From Erysipelotrichaceae bacterium (GTDB lineage: Bacteria > Bacillota_I > Bacilli_A > Erysipelotrichales > Erysipelotrichaceae), in assembly GCA_017405675.1 (NCBI GenBank), contig JAFRAB010000026.1, positions 1 through 64,000 of the forward strand: 64,000 nt of DNA, written 5' to 3'. Below the pieces are notes generated by a model, which did no database searches, was not told the DNA's origin, and saw only the letters and a program-made list of their open reading frames with translations. Positions 42,218-52,547 of this stretch are shown here, one piece after another (the first letter of the stretch is position 1; each line of letters starts with the position of its first letter). A program made the translations under genes and the position numbers.

Positions 42218-43612
42218 ATGCAGAATATGGATTACATGCAGGACGAAAATGTCAAGCAGATAATAGATCTTGTTAAAACTGTCAAACAGCCGCGAAAACT
42301 GCGCCTTGCTCTGGAAGACTACCATGACAATGACATTTCATATGCCCTGGAAGGACTGACCAAGGAAGAAAGACTGTCTCTTTATCAGATCATCGGCATG
42401 GAGAGAACGGCTGATGTCTTCTCCTATCTTGATGATGTTGATGAGTATCTGTCGGAAATCAATCTTAAGGACGCTGCCAAGCTGATAGAAGAGATGGACG
42501 CTGACGACGCCGTCGATGTTCTGGAACAGATAGATGACGAATATGCTGAAAAGCTGGTATCACTGCTGAACAAGAAGACCAGCCGTGATATCCGTATGAT
42601 CCGTTCCTATGACGAGGACGAGGTCGGCAGCAGGATGACGACCAACTATGTTGTCATCAACCGCCATCTGACCATCAAGGAAGCCATGAAGGAACTGGTA
42701 AGGCAGTCTGAGGATAACGATAATATTGATCCTCTGTATGTTGTTGATGATGACGGAAAATTCTACGGTGAAATAGATCTGAAGGAACTGATCAAGGCGA
42801 GAGCCAATGCCGTCTTGGAAAATCTCATTATTACCGAATATCCGGTAGTTCACGACCATGAAAAAGTGGCGGACGTTCTGACAGACCTGAAGGAATATGC
42901 CGAACAGTCCATTCCTGTTGTTAATGACGAAAACAGACTTCTTGGTATTCTGACTGCTCAGGATATCATTGAAACAGTTGATGAAGAACTGTCTGAAGAC
43001 TACGCTAAGCTGGCCGGTCTTACTTCTGAAGAAGACCTTCATGAATCACTATTTGATTCCATGAAGAAGAGACTGCCTTGGCTGGGGGCTCTGCTGGTAC
43101 TGGGTATGCTGGTATCATCTGTAGTCGGCATCTTCGAAGGCGTTGTGGCTCAGATAGCCATCATTGTATGTTTCCAGTCACTGGTACTGGACATGGCCGG
43201 TAACGTCGGCACGCAGTCACTGGCTGTTACCATCAGAGTACTGATGGACGAAGACGTTACAGCCAAACAGAAATGGGGCCTGATCCTAAAGGAAGTCAGA
43301 GTCGGACTGGCAAACGGTTTATTGCTTGGAGCAGCATCATTCCTGTTCATCGGTCTCTATGTTCACTTCTTCAAGGATTATCCGTGGGCTTTCTCATTTG
43401 CAGTATCATTCTGCGTGGGAATGGCCTTACTGGCAGCCATGCTGATATCATCACTGGTAGGAACAACCGTTCCTATGATCTTCCACAAGCTTAACATTGA
43501 CCCGGCTGTTGCCTCCGGTCCGTTCATCACCACCATCAATGACCTGGTGGCTGTCGTATCGTATTACGGACTGGCATGGATACTGCTGATCAATGTTCTG
43601 AAACTTGTTTAA
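42218..43612 (+). CDS. mgtE: Magnesium transporter MgtE
   Basis: A Mg2+ channel/transporter of 464 residues: N-terminal superhelical domain (about 1-135), two CBS domains (about 140-265) that sense Mg2+, a plug helix, and five membrane helices (about 290-462). The signature stretch FQSLVLDMAGNVGTQSLAV lines the pore in MgtE. CGGAGGAGG precedes the ATG. Regulation is probably at the protein level through the CBS domains. The next gene, a phosphate/sodium cotransporter, starts 21 bases later. Confidence 0.95.
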   Translation: MQNMDYMQDENVKQIIDLVKTVKQPRKLRLALEDYHDNDISYALEGLTKEERLSLYQIIGMERTADVFSYLDDVDEYLSEINLKDAAKLIEEMDADDAVDVLEQIDDEYAEKLVSLLNKKTSRDIRMIRSYDEDEVGSRMTTNYVVINRHLTIKEAMKELVRQSEDNDNIDPLYVVDDDGKFYGEIDLKELIKARANAVLENLIITEYPVVHDHEKVADVLTDLKEYAEQSIPVVNDENRLLGILTAQDIIETVDEELSEDYAKLAGLTSEEDLHESLFDSMKKRLPWLGALLVLGMLVSSVVGIFEGVVAQIAIIVCFQSLVLDMAGNVGTQSLAVTIRVLMDEDVTAKQKWGLILKEVRVGLANGLLLGAASFLFIGLYVHFFKDYPWAFSFAVSFCVGMALLAAMLISSLVGTTVPMIFHKLNIDPAVASGPFITTINDLVAVVSYYGLAWILLINVLKLV

Positions 43613-43633
43613 AACACTGAAAAGGAGTTATTT

Positions 43634-45376
43634 ATGGATATCTATTCAGTATTACAGGTAGTAGCCGGACTGGCATTCTTCCTCTACGGTATGAGCGTCA
43701 TGTCATCTTCACTGGAAAAGATGGCCGGCGGTTCACTTGAACTCACAATGAAAAAAGTTACCAGCAACAAATGGCTGAGTTTTCTGCTGGGCATGCTGAT
43801 AACATGCGCGATCCAGTCTTCCAGCGGCGTAATCGTCATGCTGGTAGGTCTGGTAAACTCAAACATCATTGCTTTTAAGGATACTCTGCCTATTATTCTG
43901 GGAACCAACGTCGGTACGACAATTACCGGCTGGATCCTGACATTGACTGGTATTGACAGCAGCGGTTTCTCAATCATGTCAGTGCTCAGCCCTAAGTTCT
44001 TTACTCCTATTCTGGCTTTGGTTGGTGTCGTCATGAGAATGGTAGCCAAGAAGGAAAGACAGAAGGATCTGGGAACCATTTTCCTGGGTTTTGCCGTCCT
44101 GATGTATGGCATGACCTTCATGTCCGATTCCGTCAAACTGATGGCTAATGAACCTTGGTTCGCCAATATTCTTCTGATGTTTACAAATCCTATTCTGGCA
44201 GTACTGATTTCAATACTCGTTACCGCCATTATTCAGTCTTCCGATGCCACCATCGGTATCGTTGAAGCCTTTGCTTCTTCTGGACAGATCACCCTGGGCA
44301 TGGCTGTTCCACTGGTACTTGGTGCCAATATCGGTACCTGCGTTACCGGTCTGATCAGTTCGATCGGCGTTGCCAAGAATGCCAAGAGAGTAAGTGTTCT
44401 GCAGGTAATGGTAAACTGCACCGGTGCCATTCTGGTACTGATAGTTCTGCTGGTAATCGGAAAAGTACCTTTCCTGCAGGGAACAACCAGCCATGTCGGC
44501 GTCGCCCTGACGCATACACTGTTTAATGTATTCGTTACAGTTGTAGCCTTCCTGGTTGAACCTCTGCTTATCAGGCTTGTTGAAAACATTGTCAGGGATG
44601 ATCCAAAAGATCTGCCTAAGATCCTCATCGACGAAAGACTGCTCAATCAGCCTTCCATCGCTGTTAATGAGTGCCTGGGCAATACCATGGTAATGGGTAT
44701 GATGGCTCAGGAAGAACTGGTAAAAGCTATTGGTCTTTTCAGCGAATATGATGAAAAAACATATGATGAAATCGTGCGGAACGAGGATGTTATGGACTGG
44801 TATGAAGACCAGCTGAATAATTATCTGGTAAAGCTGTCACGCATAGCCTTATCTGATGAATCCAGTGAAAACGTTTCAAAGATGCTGCATGTCATTACTG
44901 ATTTTGAAAGAATCGGTGACCATGCTCTCAACATTGCCCAGCTGGCTAAGAAGTATCATGAACGGGACAGCACTTTCTCCCAGCAGGCTCAGGGAGAGAT
45001 CGATGTCATGGTTAACGCCGTTAAGGAGATCATTGGCTTTGCGATCGAATCATTCAATGAAAACGATCTGGCCAGTGCCGCTCAGGTAGAACCTCTGGAA
45101 GAAGCCATTGATGCTCTGACTGATGACATGATGAACACTCATATTGACAGACTGAAAAAAGGTGAATGCACAATTGAACTAGGCTTCATGCTTTCTGAAC
45201 TGATCAATAACTGCGAAAGAGTTTCAGACCACTGCTCGAATATCGCCGTATGCGTTATCGAGGTATCTGATGATGAATATTACTCTCACCAGTATCTCAA
45301 TGATGTAAGGCATGAATCTGAAGCATTCAAGGCTTTATACAGATATTACGTTGATAAGTACTCTATAAAGCGTTAA
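43634..45376 (+). CDS. Na+/phosphate cotransporter family protein with PhoU domain
   Basis: A 580-residue NptA/YjbB-type protein. The membrane half (about 1-315) carries the two inverted Na/Pi repeats, each with a QSS motif (AIQSSSGV and IIQSSDAT), and GTNVGTT/GANIGTC. The C-terminal half (about 340-560) is a PhoU-like helical domain. Direction (uptake versus efflux) is unclear for this family. AAGGAG precedes the ATG. It may be cotranscribed with mgtE, which would pair Mg2+ and phosphate handling. Confidence 0.92.
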   Translation: MDIYSVLQVVAGLAFFLYGMSVMSSSLEKMAGGSLELTMKKVTSNKWLSFLLGMLITCAIQSSSGVIVMLVGLVNSNIIAFKDTLPIILGTNVGTTITGWILTLTGIDSSGFSIMSVLSPKFFTPILALVGVVMRMVAKKERQKDLGTIFLGFAVLMYGMTFMSDSVKLMANEPWFANILLMFTNPILAVLISILVTAIIQSSDATIGIVEAFASSGQITLGMAVPLVLGANIGTCVTGLISSIGVAKNAKRVSVLQVMVNCTGAILVLIVLLVIGKVPFLQGTTSHVGVALTHTLFNVFVTVVAFLVEPLLIRLVENIVRDDPKDLPKILIDERLLNQPSIAVNECLGNTMVMGMMAQEELVKAIGLFSEYDEKTYDEIVRNEDVMDWYEDQLNNYLVKLSRIALSDESSENVSKMLHVITDFERIGDHALNIAQLAKKYHERDSTFSQQAQGEIDVMVNAVKEIIGFAIESFNENDLASAAQVEPLEEAIDALTDDMMNTHIDRLKKGECTIELGFMLSELINNCERVSDHCSNIAVCVIEVSDDEYYSHQYLNDVRHESEAFKALYRYYVDKYSIKR

Positions 45377-45414
45377 ACAATTGCAATTTTCTTAAAAATA
45401 TATAATATAGTAAT

Positions 45415-45450
45415 AGGGATATTATCTTCAGTAATATCCTTATTGTTTTG
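45415..45450 (+). other. Hairpin before the ABC exporter genes
   Basis: GGATATTA/TAATATCC (45417-45439) with a TCTTCAG loop, followed by TTATTGTTTT. It may be a weak terminator for the upstream gene, or a 5' leader hairpin if transcription starts from the TATAAT at 45401-45406. Confidence 0.5.
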
Positions 45451-45467
45451 AAAGGGGGAACATTACC

Positions 45468-47231
45468 ATGGATAAAAGCGGCGGCAATAAAGTGCTGCAG
45501 TATATAAAAAAGCATTCTCTGGCTTATATTATTGGTATTGCAATCAACCTTGGGGTTGACTATCTGAACCTTTTCATTCCTCAGTTTACAGGTGAGATCA
45601 CTGACGGACTTACAGCTCACACAATTGACAGTGCCGGTATTGCCACTACAGTATGGAAACTCATCATCTGCGCTTTCCTGCTGGCCTGCGGACGTTTTGC
45701 CTACAGACAGTTCATTATCGGCAGTTCCCGTAAGATAGAACGTTCCCTGCAGAACGATATCTTCCGGAAACTGGAAACTCTGTCACAGCGTTACTTCAAT
45801 CTGAACAAGACAGGCGACCTGATGGCTTACTTTACCAATGACCTGGAAGCCATCAGAGAAGCAATAGGATGGTCAGTCATATCAGCAGCTGACGCTCTGG
45901 TCATGACTCTGATGTGTCTGTACCGCATGATGGTTTATGTCAATGTCAGACTGACACTCTACGTCATGGTTCCGATGATCTGTATCGGTTTCTATGGTTT
46001 CTTCATCTTCAAGCAGTTCGACAAGAAGTATGAAGCCAAGCAGGAATCCTTTGCCAAGCTGAGCGATGAAGTTCAGGAAAGCATTTCAGCTGAAAGAGTC
46101 ATTAAGGCTTTCGTACAGGAAGAAAAGCAGCTTGAGCATTTCAAGGTTGCCAATGGCCGTAACAGAGACATTAACATGACGGTTGTCAGATTAAGAGCCT
46201 ATGCCTGGCCGGTACTTGAAGTATTCATCAGCATTGCTTACGTAATTGCCATACTGGTTGGCGGTTACTATACTCTGATAAATGAAATAACTCTGGGTAA
46301 GTTCGTAACTTTCGCCAGTTATGTGGGAACGCTCGTATGGCCAATGCTGGCCTTCGGTGACTGCATCAACATGTTCACACTTGGTTATGCAGGCATGAAG
46401 CGTATCAATAAGGTATTTGATGAGATTCCGGAGATCACTGACAGTGAAAATCCTGATGATGTATCTGAGTTAACAGGAGAGATCGAATTTGATCATGTTT
46501 CCTTCAGATATGAAGATGATCTTCCTGAAGCTCTGCATGACATAGACTTCAAGATCGAAAAGGGTGAGACCTTTGCGATCATGGGCCGTACCGGTGCCGG
46601 TAAGACCACAGTCGTTAATCTGATCACCAGACTGTATGATGTAACAGACGGTGAGATCAGACTTGACGGTCATGCCATAAAGCAGATCCCTCTGAAGGTA
46701 TTAAGAGAAAACATTGCCTATGTTCCGCAGGATAACTTCATGTTCTCAGAAACACTGAGACAGAACATCTCCTTCGGCAAGCAGGAGGCAACCATGGACG
46801 AGATCATCGAAATGTGCAAGATGGCTGATGTCCATGACAATATTGAGGATTTCCCTCTGAAGTATGAAACAGTAGTAGGTGAAAGAGGCGTTACACTTTC
46901 AGGCGGACAGAAGCAGAGAGCTTCCATTGCCAGAGCCCTGCTTAAGGAGAGTCCGATCCTGATCATGGACGACTCTTTAAGTGCGGTTGATACCGATACT
47001 GAGGAACACATTCTTTCCAATCTTAAGAAATTAAGAGACGGCAAGACTACCATCATGATTGCCCACAGAGTTTCAACAGTACAGAATGCCGATCACATTC
47101 TGGTTCTTGATGACGGCAAGGCAATCGAATACGGTACTTATGATGAACTCATCGAACTTGACGGTGATTTTGCCCGCATGGTTCGCAAGCAGCAGCTGGA
47201 AAAACAGCTGGCTATGGAACAGGAGGTGTAA
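45468..47231 (+). CDS. Heterodimeric ABC exporter subunit, BmrC/YheI-like
   Basis: A 587-residue half-transporter: six membrane helices (about 15-310) and an ATPase domain with Walker A G373-R-T-G-A-G-K-T-T, LSGGQKQR signature, and Walker B ILIMD501-D502. The catalytic glutamate position is aspartate (D502), the degenerate-site hallmark of heterodimeric exporters such as BmrCD or LmrCD. The partner gene starts two bases downstream. Likely function is multidrug or peptide export; the substrate is unknown. Confidence 0.92.
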   Translation: MDKSGGNKVLQYIKKHSLAYIIGIAINLGVDYLNLFIPQFTGEITDGLTAHTIDSAGIATTVWKLIICAFLLACGRFAYRQFIIGSSRKIERSLQNDIFRKLETLSQRYFNLNKTGDLMAYFTNDLEAIREAIGWSVISAADALVMTLMCLYRMMVYVNVRLTLYVMVPMICIGFYGFFIFKQFDKKYEAKQESFAKLSDEVQESISAERVIKAFVQEEKQLEHFKVANGRNRDINMTVVRLRAYAWPVLEVFISIAYVIAILVGGYYTLINEITLGKFVTFASYVGTLVWPMLAFGDCINMFTLGYAGMKRINKVFDEIPEITDSENPDDVSELTGEIEFDHVSFRYEDDLPEALHDIDFKIEKGETFAIMGRTGAGKTTVVNLITRLYDVTDGEIRLDGHAIKQIPLKVLRENIAYVPQDNFMFSETLRQNISFGKQEATMDEIIEMCKMADVHDNIEDFPLKYETVVGERGVTLSGGQKQRASIARALLKESPILIMDDSLSAVDTDTEEHILSNLKKLRDGKTTIMIAHRVSTVQNADHILVLDDGKAIEYGTYDELIELDGDFARMVRKQQLEKQLAMEQEV

Positions 47232-47233
47232 TT

Positions 47234-49309
47234 ATGGCTGGAATTGAAAAAGAACAGGTCATAACCAATTACACCGGTAAACTGTATTCCCGACTGTTTG
47301 AATACATGAGACCGTATGTTAAGAAGTTTTTAGTGGCTCTTACTCTGGTACTGATCGTATCAGCTATCAGCCTTTACGAGCCGATCCTGATTTCCAGGAC
47401 GATCGACACCTATATCGGCGGCTATGCTGCTCCATATGCCGTAACGGAAGATTCCGTAGCTCAGACTTATTTCAACGGTCAGTACCTGACCAAGAAGTTT
47501 GATTTCGAAAAGGATGCGCAGCGTGCCTATGCACAGATGTTCTATTATGAGGATCAGTATTATTTCATTACTGACCTGACAAAGGAACAGTCAGCCGAAA
47601 CACAGGAACTGGCTTCCGATGCCTTACCGGTCGTCAGCAAGACCTCCGACTCCATTACGGTTCAGGGTGCCAGTCAGCAGTACAGGGCTGTCCTGCTGAA
47701 CAAGGAAGATCTGGCAACATTAAGAAGCATGGACTACAGAGGTGTGCGCAGACTGGCCATAACCTATGTACTGATCATGGTCATCATGGCTTTCTGCAGC
47801 ATTTCGCAGACACTGATCCTGCAGGGTGCCGGACAGGATATCATCTACAATATCCGTAATGAGGTATTCCATCATGTTCACACGCTGCCGTTAAGATTCT
47901 TTGACACACATCCGGTCGGACAGATCGTTACGCGTGTGACCAACGACGTTGAAGCCCTTAACAACATGTACGCCAATGTCATCGTTTCCCTGATCAGAAA
48001 CGTTGTCATGATCATCGGCTATGCCGTCGTCATGTTAGTTCTGAATGCCAGAATGGCTCTGATAGGCTTTGCCCTGCTGCCGTTTGTGGTTGTTACGACT
48101 TATCGGTTTACCAAGCTGTCACGCAGCATCTACCGTAAGATCAGGACCAAGGTTTCAGCTCTGAATACGTTCTTAAGCGAACACATTTCAGGCATGAAGC
48201 TCATTCAGGTCTTCGCCCGTGAAGAAGCCAAGTACAATCAGTTTGCGGATGCAACTGATGACTTATATAAGTCCAGAAGAAAAGAACTGATGGTTTATTC
48301 CATCTTCAGACCGATAATGAACTTTACCGGTAACCTGGCCTTAGCCATCATTCTGTACAGAGGTGCCAACGCGGTTCTGGAAGACACTCTGACAGTTGGT
48401 ACGCTGTATGTCTTTACAAGCTACATCCGTTCATTCTTTGAACCTATTCAGTCTCTGACTGAACAGTTCTCAACCCTGCAGAACGCCTTCGCTTCAGCAG
48501 AAAAGATCTTTACACTTCTTGATGAGAAGAATACAATTGTTGAGAAATCAACACCGGTCGTTCTGGATGAAGTCAAGGGCAAGATCGAGTTCAAGAATGT
48601 CTGGTTTGCCTATGACGGTGAGGATTTCGTGCTCAGAGATGTCTCATTTGTCATCAATCCGGGTGAAAAGGTGGCCTTTGTCGGTGCCACCGGCGCCGGC
48701 AAAAGTTCAATTCTGAACCTGATCGGCCGCTACTATGATATTCAGAAGGGTGAGATCCTTATTGACGATGTCAACATCAAGGATCTGACGACCAGCCAGA
48801 TCAGAAGTGCCATCGGTCAGGTACAGCAGGATGTCTTTGTCTTTACCGGTAACATCAGAGACAACATCAGACTGCTCAATACCGACATAACCGAAGAAGA
48901 AATCGAGAAGGCTTCCATTGCGGTAAACGCTTCTCATTTCATAGATAATCTGCCGCAGAGATATGATGAACCGGTAACTGAAAGAGGTTCTACATTGTCT
49001 GCCGGTCAGCGTCAGCTGCTGTCATTTGCCAGAACCCTGGCCATCGATCCGACCATTCTGGTCATGGATGAGGCCACTGCCAACATAGACACTGAAACTG
49101 AACAGCTGATCCAGGATGCTCTGAAGACCATGATGGAAGGCAGAACGACTATCATGGTAGCCCACAGATTATCAACCATTCAGCATGCCGACAACATCAT
49201 TGTTCTGCATAAGGGCAAGATCAGAGAGAGCGGCACGCATCAGCAGCTGCTGCAGAAAGATGGTATTTACAAAAAGCTGTATGAACTGCAGCTGTATTCA
49301 AACGTATAG
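47234..49309 (+). CDS. Heterodimeric ABC exporter subunit, BmrD/YheH-like
   Basis: A 691-residue half-transporter with the canonical catalytic glutamate (Walker B VMD612-E613-A) and Walker A GATGAGKSS. Between membrane helices 1 and 2 is an extra extracellular domain of about 115 residues (roughly 52-168). B. subtilis BmrD (YheH, about 673 residues) has the same insertion, supporting a BmrCD-like assignment. The LSAGQRQL signature differs slightly from the standard LSGGQ, as in other heterodimers. AGGAGG overlaps the partner's stop. Confidence 0.92.
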   Translation: MAGIEKEQVITNYTGKLYSRLFEYMRPYVKKFLVALTLVLIVSAISLYEPILISRTIDTYIGGYAAPYAVTEDSVAQTYFNGQYLTKKFDFEKDAQRAYAQMFYYEDQYYFITDLTKEQSAETQELASDALPVVSKTSDSITVQGASQQYRAVLLNKEDLATLRSMDYRGVRRLAITYVLIMVIMAFCSISQTLILQGAGQDIIYNIRNEVFHHVHTLPLRFFDTHPVGQIVTRVTNDVEALNNMYANVIVSLIRNVVMIIGYAVVMLVLNARMALIGFALLPFVVVTTYRFTKLSRSIYRKIRTKVSALNTFLSEHISGMKLIQVFAREEAKYNQFADATDDLYKSRRKELMVYSIFRPIMNFTGNLALAIILYRGANAVLEDTLTVGTLYVFTSYIRSFFEPIQSLTEQFSTLQNAFASAEKIFTLLDEKNTIVEKSTPVVLDEVKGKIEFKNVWFAYDGEDFVLRDVSFVINPGEKVAFVGATGAGKSSILNLIGRYYDIQKGEILIDDVNIKDLTTSQIRSAIGQVQQDVFVFTGNIRDNIRLLNTDITEEEIEKASIAVNASHFIDNLPQRYDEPVTERGSTLSAGQRQLLSFARTLAIDPTILVMDEATANIDTETEQLIQDALKTMMEGRTTIMVAHRLSTIQHADNIIVLHKGKIRESGTHQQLLQKDGIYKKLYELQLYSNV

Positions 49310-49323
49310 AAAGAGGTATGTAT

Positions 49324-50151
49324 TTGAACGCCATAGAAGTAAGAAACCTGAGCTTCAGTTATGATCCACGGGTCAGAACGATTGACCATGTTTCTTTTGA
49401 CATACCTGAAGGCAGCTATACGACCCTCATCGGCCATAACGGTTCCGGTAAAAGCACCATTGCCAAGCTGTTACTGGGCTTACTGGAAAAGGCTGAGGGG
49501 GACATAAAAATCGACGGACTGGATCTGACTCTGGAGAATCTCAGAGAGATCAGAGGGAAGATCGGAATCGTCTTCCAGAATCCTGACAACCAGTTCATTG
49601 GTTCAACGGTCAGGGATGATATTGCCTTCGGTCTTGAAAATCACTGTGTACCGCAGGAAGAGATGGATGGCATCATTGAGAAGTTCGCCGCCAGAGTAAA
49701 CATGACGGAATTCCTCAACAGTGAGCCGACCAAGCTTTCAGGCGGTCAGAAACAGCGTGTGGCGATTGCGGCTGTTTTAGCCATGCGTCATAAGATCATC
49801 GTCTTTGACGAGGCTACCAGCATGCTGGATCCTACCGGCAAAAGAGAAATCAATGCTCTGATAAAGGAGCTTCATAATGACAAGAGACTGACTGTTATTT
49901 CCATTACTCATGACATTGAGGAAGTGGCGCAGTCAGATAATGTCATCGTGGTAAATAAGGGGCAGATCGCCCTGGTGGGAACACCAAAGGAAGTATTCAG
50001 GAACGAAAAGCTGATGGAAAGCATGCAGCTTGATATTCCTTTCGTCTACAAGGTCCGCAATGCCTTAAGAAAAAAGGGCATAAAGATATCTGACGAACTT
50101 GATATGGAAAGGGTGGCTGAGGAAGTATGCCGATACGTTTTGAAAAAGTAG
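49324..50151 (+). CDS. ecfA1: ECF transporter ATPase EcfA1
   Basis: One of the paired ATPases of the energy-coupling-factor module. Walker A GHNGSGKST, LSGGQKQR and Walker B IIVFDEATS are present. I prefer TTG 49324 (M-N-A-I-E-V-R-N-L-S), with AAAGAGG at good spacing; the ATG at 49318 almost touches that site. The ecfA2 gene overlaps the end by 25 bases. The module powers S components anywhere in the genome, including the one at 5638-6114. Confidence 0.93.
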   Translation: MNAIEVRNLSFSYDPRVRTIDHVSFDIPEGSYTTLIGHNGSGKSTIAKLLLGLLEKAEGDIKIDGLDLTLENLREIRGKIGIVFQNPDNQFIGSTVRDDIAFGLENHCVPQEEMDGIIEKFAARVNMTEFLNSEPTKLSGGQKQRVAIAAVLAMRHKIIVFDEATSMLDPTGKREINALIKELHNDKRLTVISITHDIEEVAQSDNVIVVNKGQIALVGTPKEVFRNEKLMESMQLDIPFVYKVRNALRKKGIKISDELDMERVAEEVCRYVLKK

Positions 50152-50981
50152 ACTTCGAGTATTCTCCCGGTACTCCTTTCGCCTTCAAGGCGCTGAAGAA
50201 TATTGACCTGGAACTGGCCATGGGCAAGATGACAGCCATCATCGGGGCAACCGGCAGCGGCAAGACCACGCTGGTTCAGCACCTGAATGCTCTGTTACTG
50301 CCTACAGGCGGCAAGGTAACTGTGCTCGACCATGAAATAAAGGCCGGGCAGAAGTTTACCCGGGTCAAGGATCTCAGACATAATGTAGGACTGGTTTTCC
50401 AGTTCTCTGAATATCAGCTTTTTGAAGAGACGGTTTTAAAGGATGTCTGCTTCGGCCCGATGAATTTCGGGGTCAGTGAGGCAGAGGCCATTGAAATCGC
50501 CAAGAGAAGCCTGTTAACAGTAGGCATTCCGGAAAAGAGCTTTGAAAAGTCACCGCTGGAAATGTCCGGCGGTCAGAAGAGAAGGGTAGCAATTGCCGGC
50601 ATTTTAGCCATGAAGCCGAAGATCCTGGTACTGGATGAACCAACGGCCGGACTGGACCCTCAGGGTGCCGAAAGCATGATGGAACTATTCCGCAAGGTCA
50701 ATAAGGACAGCGGCATAACGGTTCTGATCGTTACCCATAACATGGAACATGTACTGCAGTACTGTGACGATGTGGTAGTTCTGGAGAAGGGCGAACTGCT
50801 GATGCAGACAGACATTGAAACTTTCTTCGAGAATTATGAATACATGGAAAAGGCCAACATCAATCCGCCAGCTATTATCAGGTTCAAGGAACTGCTGAAG
50901 AAAAACGGTCTGGAAATCTCCACCGACGTGCTGGATATTGATGCTCTGGCTGCAGCTGTAGCCCGGAGGTATAGGAAATGA
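50127..50981 (+). CDS. ecfA2: ECF transporter ATPase EcfA2
   Basis: The second ECF ATPase, 284 residues: Walker A GATGSGKTT, MSGGQKRR signature, and Walker B ILVLDEPTAGLDPQG. The ATG is within ecfA1 (25-base overlap) and the stop overlaps ecfT by four bases (ATGA). The tightly packed trio supports fixed stoichiometry of the module. Confidence 0.95.
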   Translation: MPIRFEKVDFEYSPGTPFAFKALKNIDLELAMGKMTAIIGATGSGKTTLVQHLNALLLPTGGKVTVLDHEIKAGQKFTRVKDLRHNVGLVFQFSEYQLFEETVLKDVCFGPMNFGVSEAEAIEIAKRSLLTVGIPEKSFEKSPLEMSGGQKRRVAIAGILAMKPKILVLDEPTAGLDPQGAESMMELFRKVNKDSGITVLIVTHNMEHVLQYCDDVVVLEKGELLMQTDIETFFENYEYMEKANINPPAIIRFKELLKKNGLEISTDVLDIDALAAAVARRYRK

Positions 50982-51784
50982 AGAACATAACTCTGGGACA
51001 GTACATTCCTCTGGATTCCTTCTTCCACAGACTGGATCCCCGCAGCAAGATCTGTGCGATGCTCGCCATTCTTATCGCCATTTTCGTACCGGCCGGTTTT
51101 ATCGGCTACGGTATCATGGCGGTAATCCTGGTACGGTGCATCCTGATCGCCAAGCTGCAGATATCCTTTGTGGTAAAGGCCATGAAACCGATGATCATGA
51201 TGATGTTTTTCCTGACCATCATAAACATATTTGTTATTAAAACAGGTAATCTGATTTACACGTTGGGTCCGATTACCATTTACGATGATGCATTGAAGCA
51301 GACAGCTTACATAGTTGTCAGACTGGCTTTGATGATCATGACAACAACGCTGTTAACGGCTACTACCAAGCCTATGGACATGACTCTGGGTATTGAAGAT
51401 CTTCTGATACCGCTGGAAAAACTGAAAGTGCCAACACACGACATCGCCATGATGATCGCCCTGGCCTTAAGATTCATACCTACACTGATTGAAGAAGCAG
51501 ACCGCATTCTGAAAGCGCAGGCTTCCAGAGGCGTGGATTTTGAGAACGGTTCACTGAAGGAGAAAATTTCCGCCATTCTGTCACTGATCGTTCCGATGTT
51601 TGTTTCCTGTTTCCAGAGAGCTGACGACCTGGCTGATGCCATGGAAGCCAGAGGCTATGTGGTAGGAGCCAAGAGAGTAAGATATAAACAGCTGAAGTTC
51701 GGCTGGGGTGACTATGTTGTTATCATAGCTGCCAATCTTATTCTGGCCGGTATGATCTACCTGGCCGTAGTAAAAGGAAGTTAG
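50978..51784 (+). CDS. ecfT: ECF transporter transmembrane subunit EcfT
   Basis: The membrane coupling subunit, 268 residues with about five to six helices. Two coupling-helix motifs, SRG (KAQASRGVDF) and ARG (DAMEARGYV), match the A-R-G motifs that contact the ATPases. Coupled to ecfA2 by ATGA and followed four bases later by truA, the standard Firmicute order. Confidence 0.95.
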   Translation: MKNITLGQYIPLDSFFHRLDPRSKICAMLAILIAIFVPAGFIGYGIMAVILVRCILIAKLQISFVVKAMKPMIMMMFFLTIINIFVIKTGNLIYTLGPITIYDDALKQTAYIVVRLALMIMTTTLLTATTKPMDMTLGIEDLLIPLEKLKVPTHDIAMMIALALRFIPTLIEEADRILKAQASRGVDFENGSLKEKISAILSLIVPMFVSCFQRADDLADAMEARGYVVGAKRVRYKQLKFGWGDYVVIIAANLILAGMIYLAVVKGS

Positions 51785-51788
51785 AAAT

Positions 51789-52529
51789 ATGAGATATAAA
51801 GCAATAGTAAGTTACGACGGTACAAACTATCAGGGCTGGCAGAAACAGCCTGATAAGAATTCCGTCCAGGCAAAGATAGAAGCTGCATTAAGCAGACTGT
51901 GCCGGCAGGAAGTTAAAATTGCAGGTGCCGGCAGAACTGACAAGGGCGTTCATGCCTTTGGACAGGTTTTTCATTTTGACTGTGACAAGAAATTTAACGA
52001 TATCTGCAAGTCAATTAACAGCCAGCTGCCTGAGGATATCAGAGTAGTAAGCTGCAGGGAAGTAAACGATGAATTCCACAGCCGTTTTGATGCCAAGTGG
52101 AAACATTATTCATACATTATCAATACGGGAAGATTCAACCCGATGCAGAGAAACTATGCCTATCAGCTGGCCAGCGAACTCGATCTCGAGAAAATGCAGG
52201 AAGCTGCTCAGGTATTTGTGGGCACGCATGATTTCACAAGTTTCAATGCCACCAGAAAAGATGAAATTGAAGATCAGGTCAGAACAATCTATAAGATAGA
52301 TGTTAAAAAGAGAGGCTCCCTGATCACTGTAGATTATTACGGTGACGGTTTCCTCAGATATATGATCAGAATGATGACAGGAGCACTTATTGAAGCCGGC
52401 AAGGGCAAGGTAACTGCTGAAGAAATCAGAAATATTCTGGAAAAAGAGGACAAAACAGCCTGCAATTACAATGTTCCGGCCTGCGGATTGTATTTGATTG
52501 AGATTGGTTATACCATTTTTTCAAAATAA
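51789..52529 (+). CDS. truA: tRNA pseudouridine(38-40) synthase
   Basis: Isomerises uridines 38-40 in the tRNA anticodon arm. The catalytic aspartate is D51 in GAGRTDKGVHAFGQV. Length (246) is normal. It is the last gene of the ecfA1-ecfA2-ecfT-truA unit, with a tRNA gene just downstream. Confidence 0.96.
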   Translation: MRYKAIVSYDGTNYQGWQKQPDKNSVQAKIEAALSRLCRQEVKIAGAGRTDKGVHAFGQVFHFDCDKKFNDICKSINSQLPEDIRVVSCREVNDEFHSRFDAKWKHYSYIINTGRFNPMQRNYAYQLASELDLEKMQEAAQVFVGTHDFTSFNATRKDEIEDQVRTIYKIDVKKRGSLITVDYYGDGFLRYMIRMMTGALIEAGKGKVTAEEIRNILEKEDKTACNYNVPACGLYLIEIGYTIFSK

Positions 52530-52547
52530 GGTGTAATATATAGGTAC

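Noticed and set aside
42053..42325. Minus-strand open frame overlapping the mgtE start
   Set aside because: It covers the mgtE promoter and 5' coding region, has no ribosome site and no recognisable protein features.
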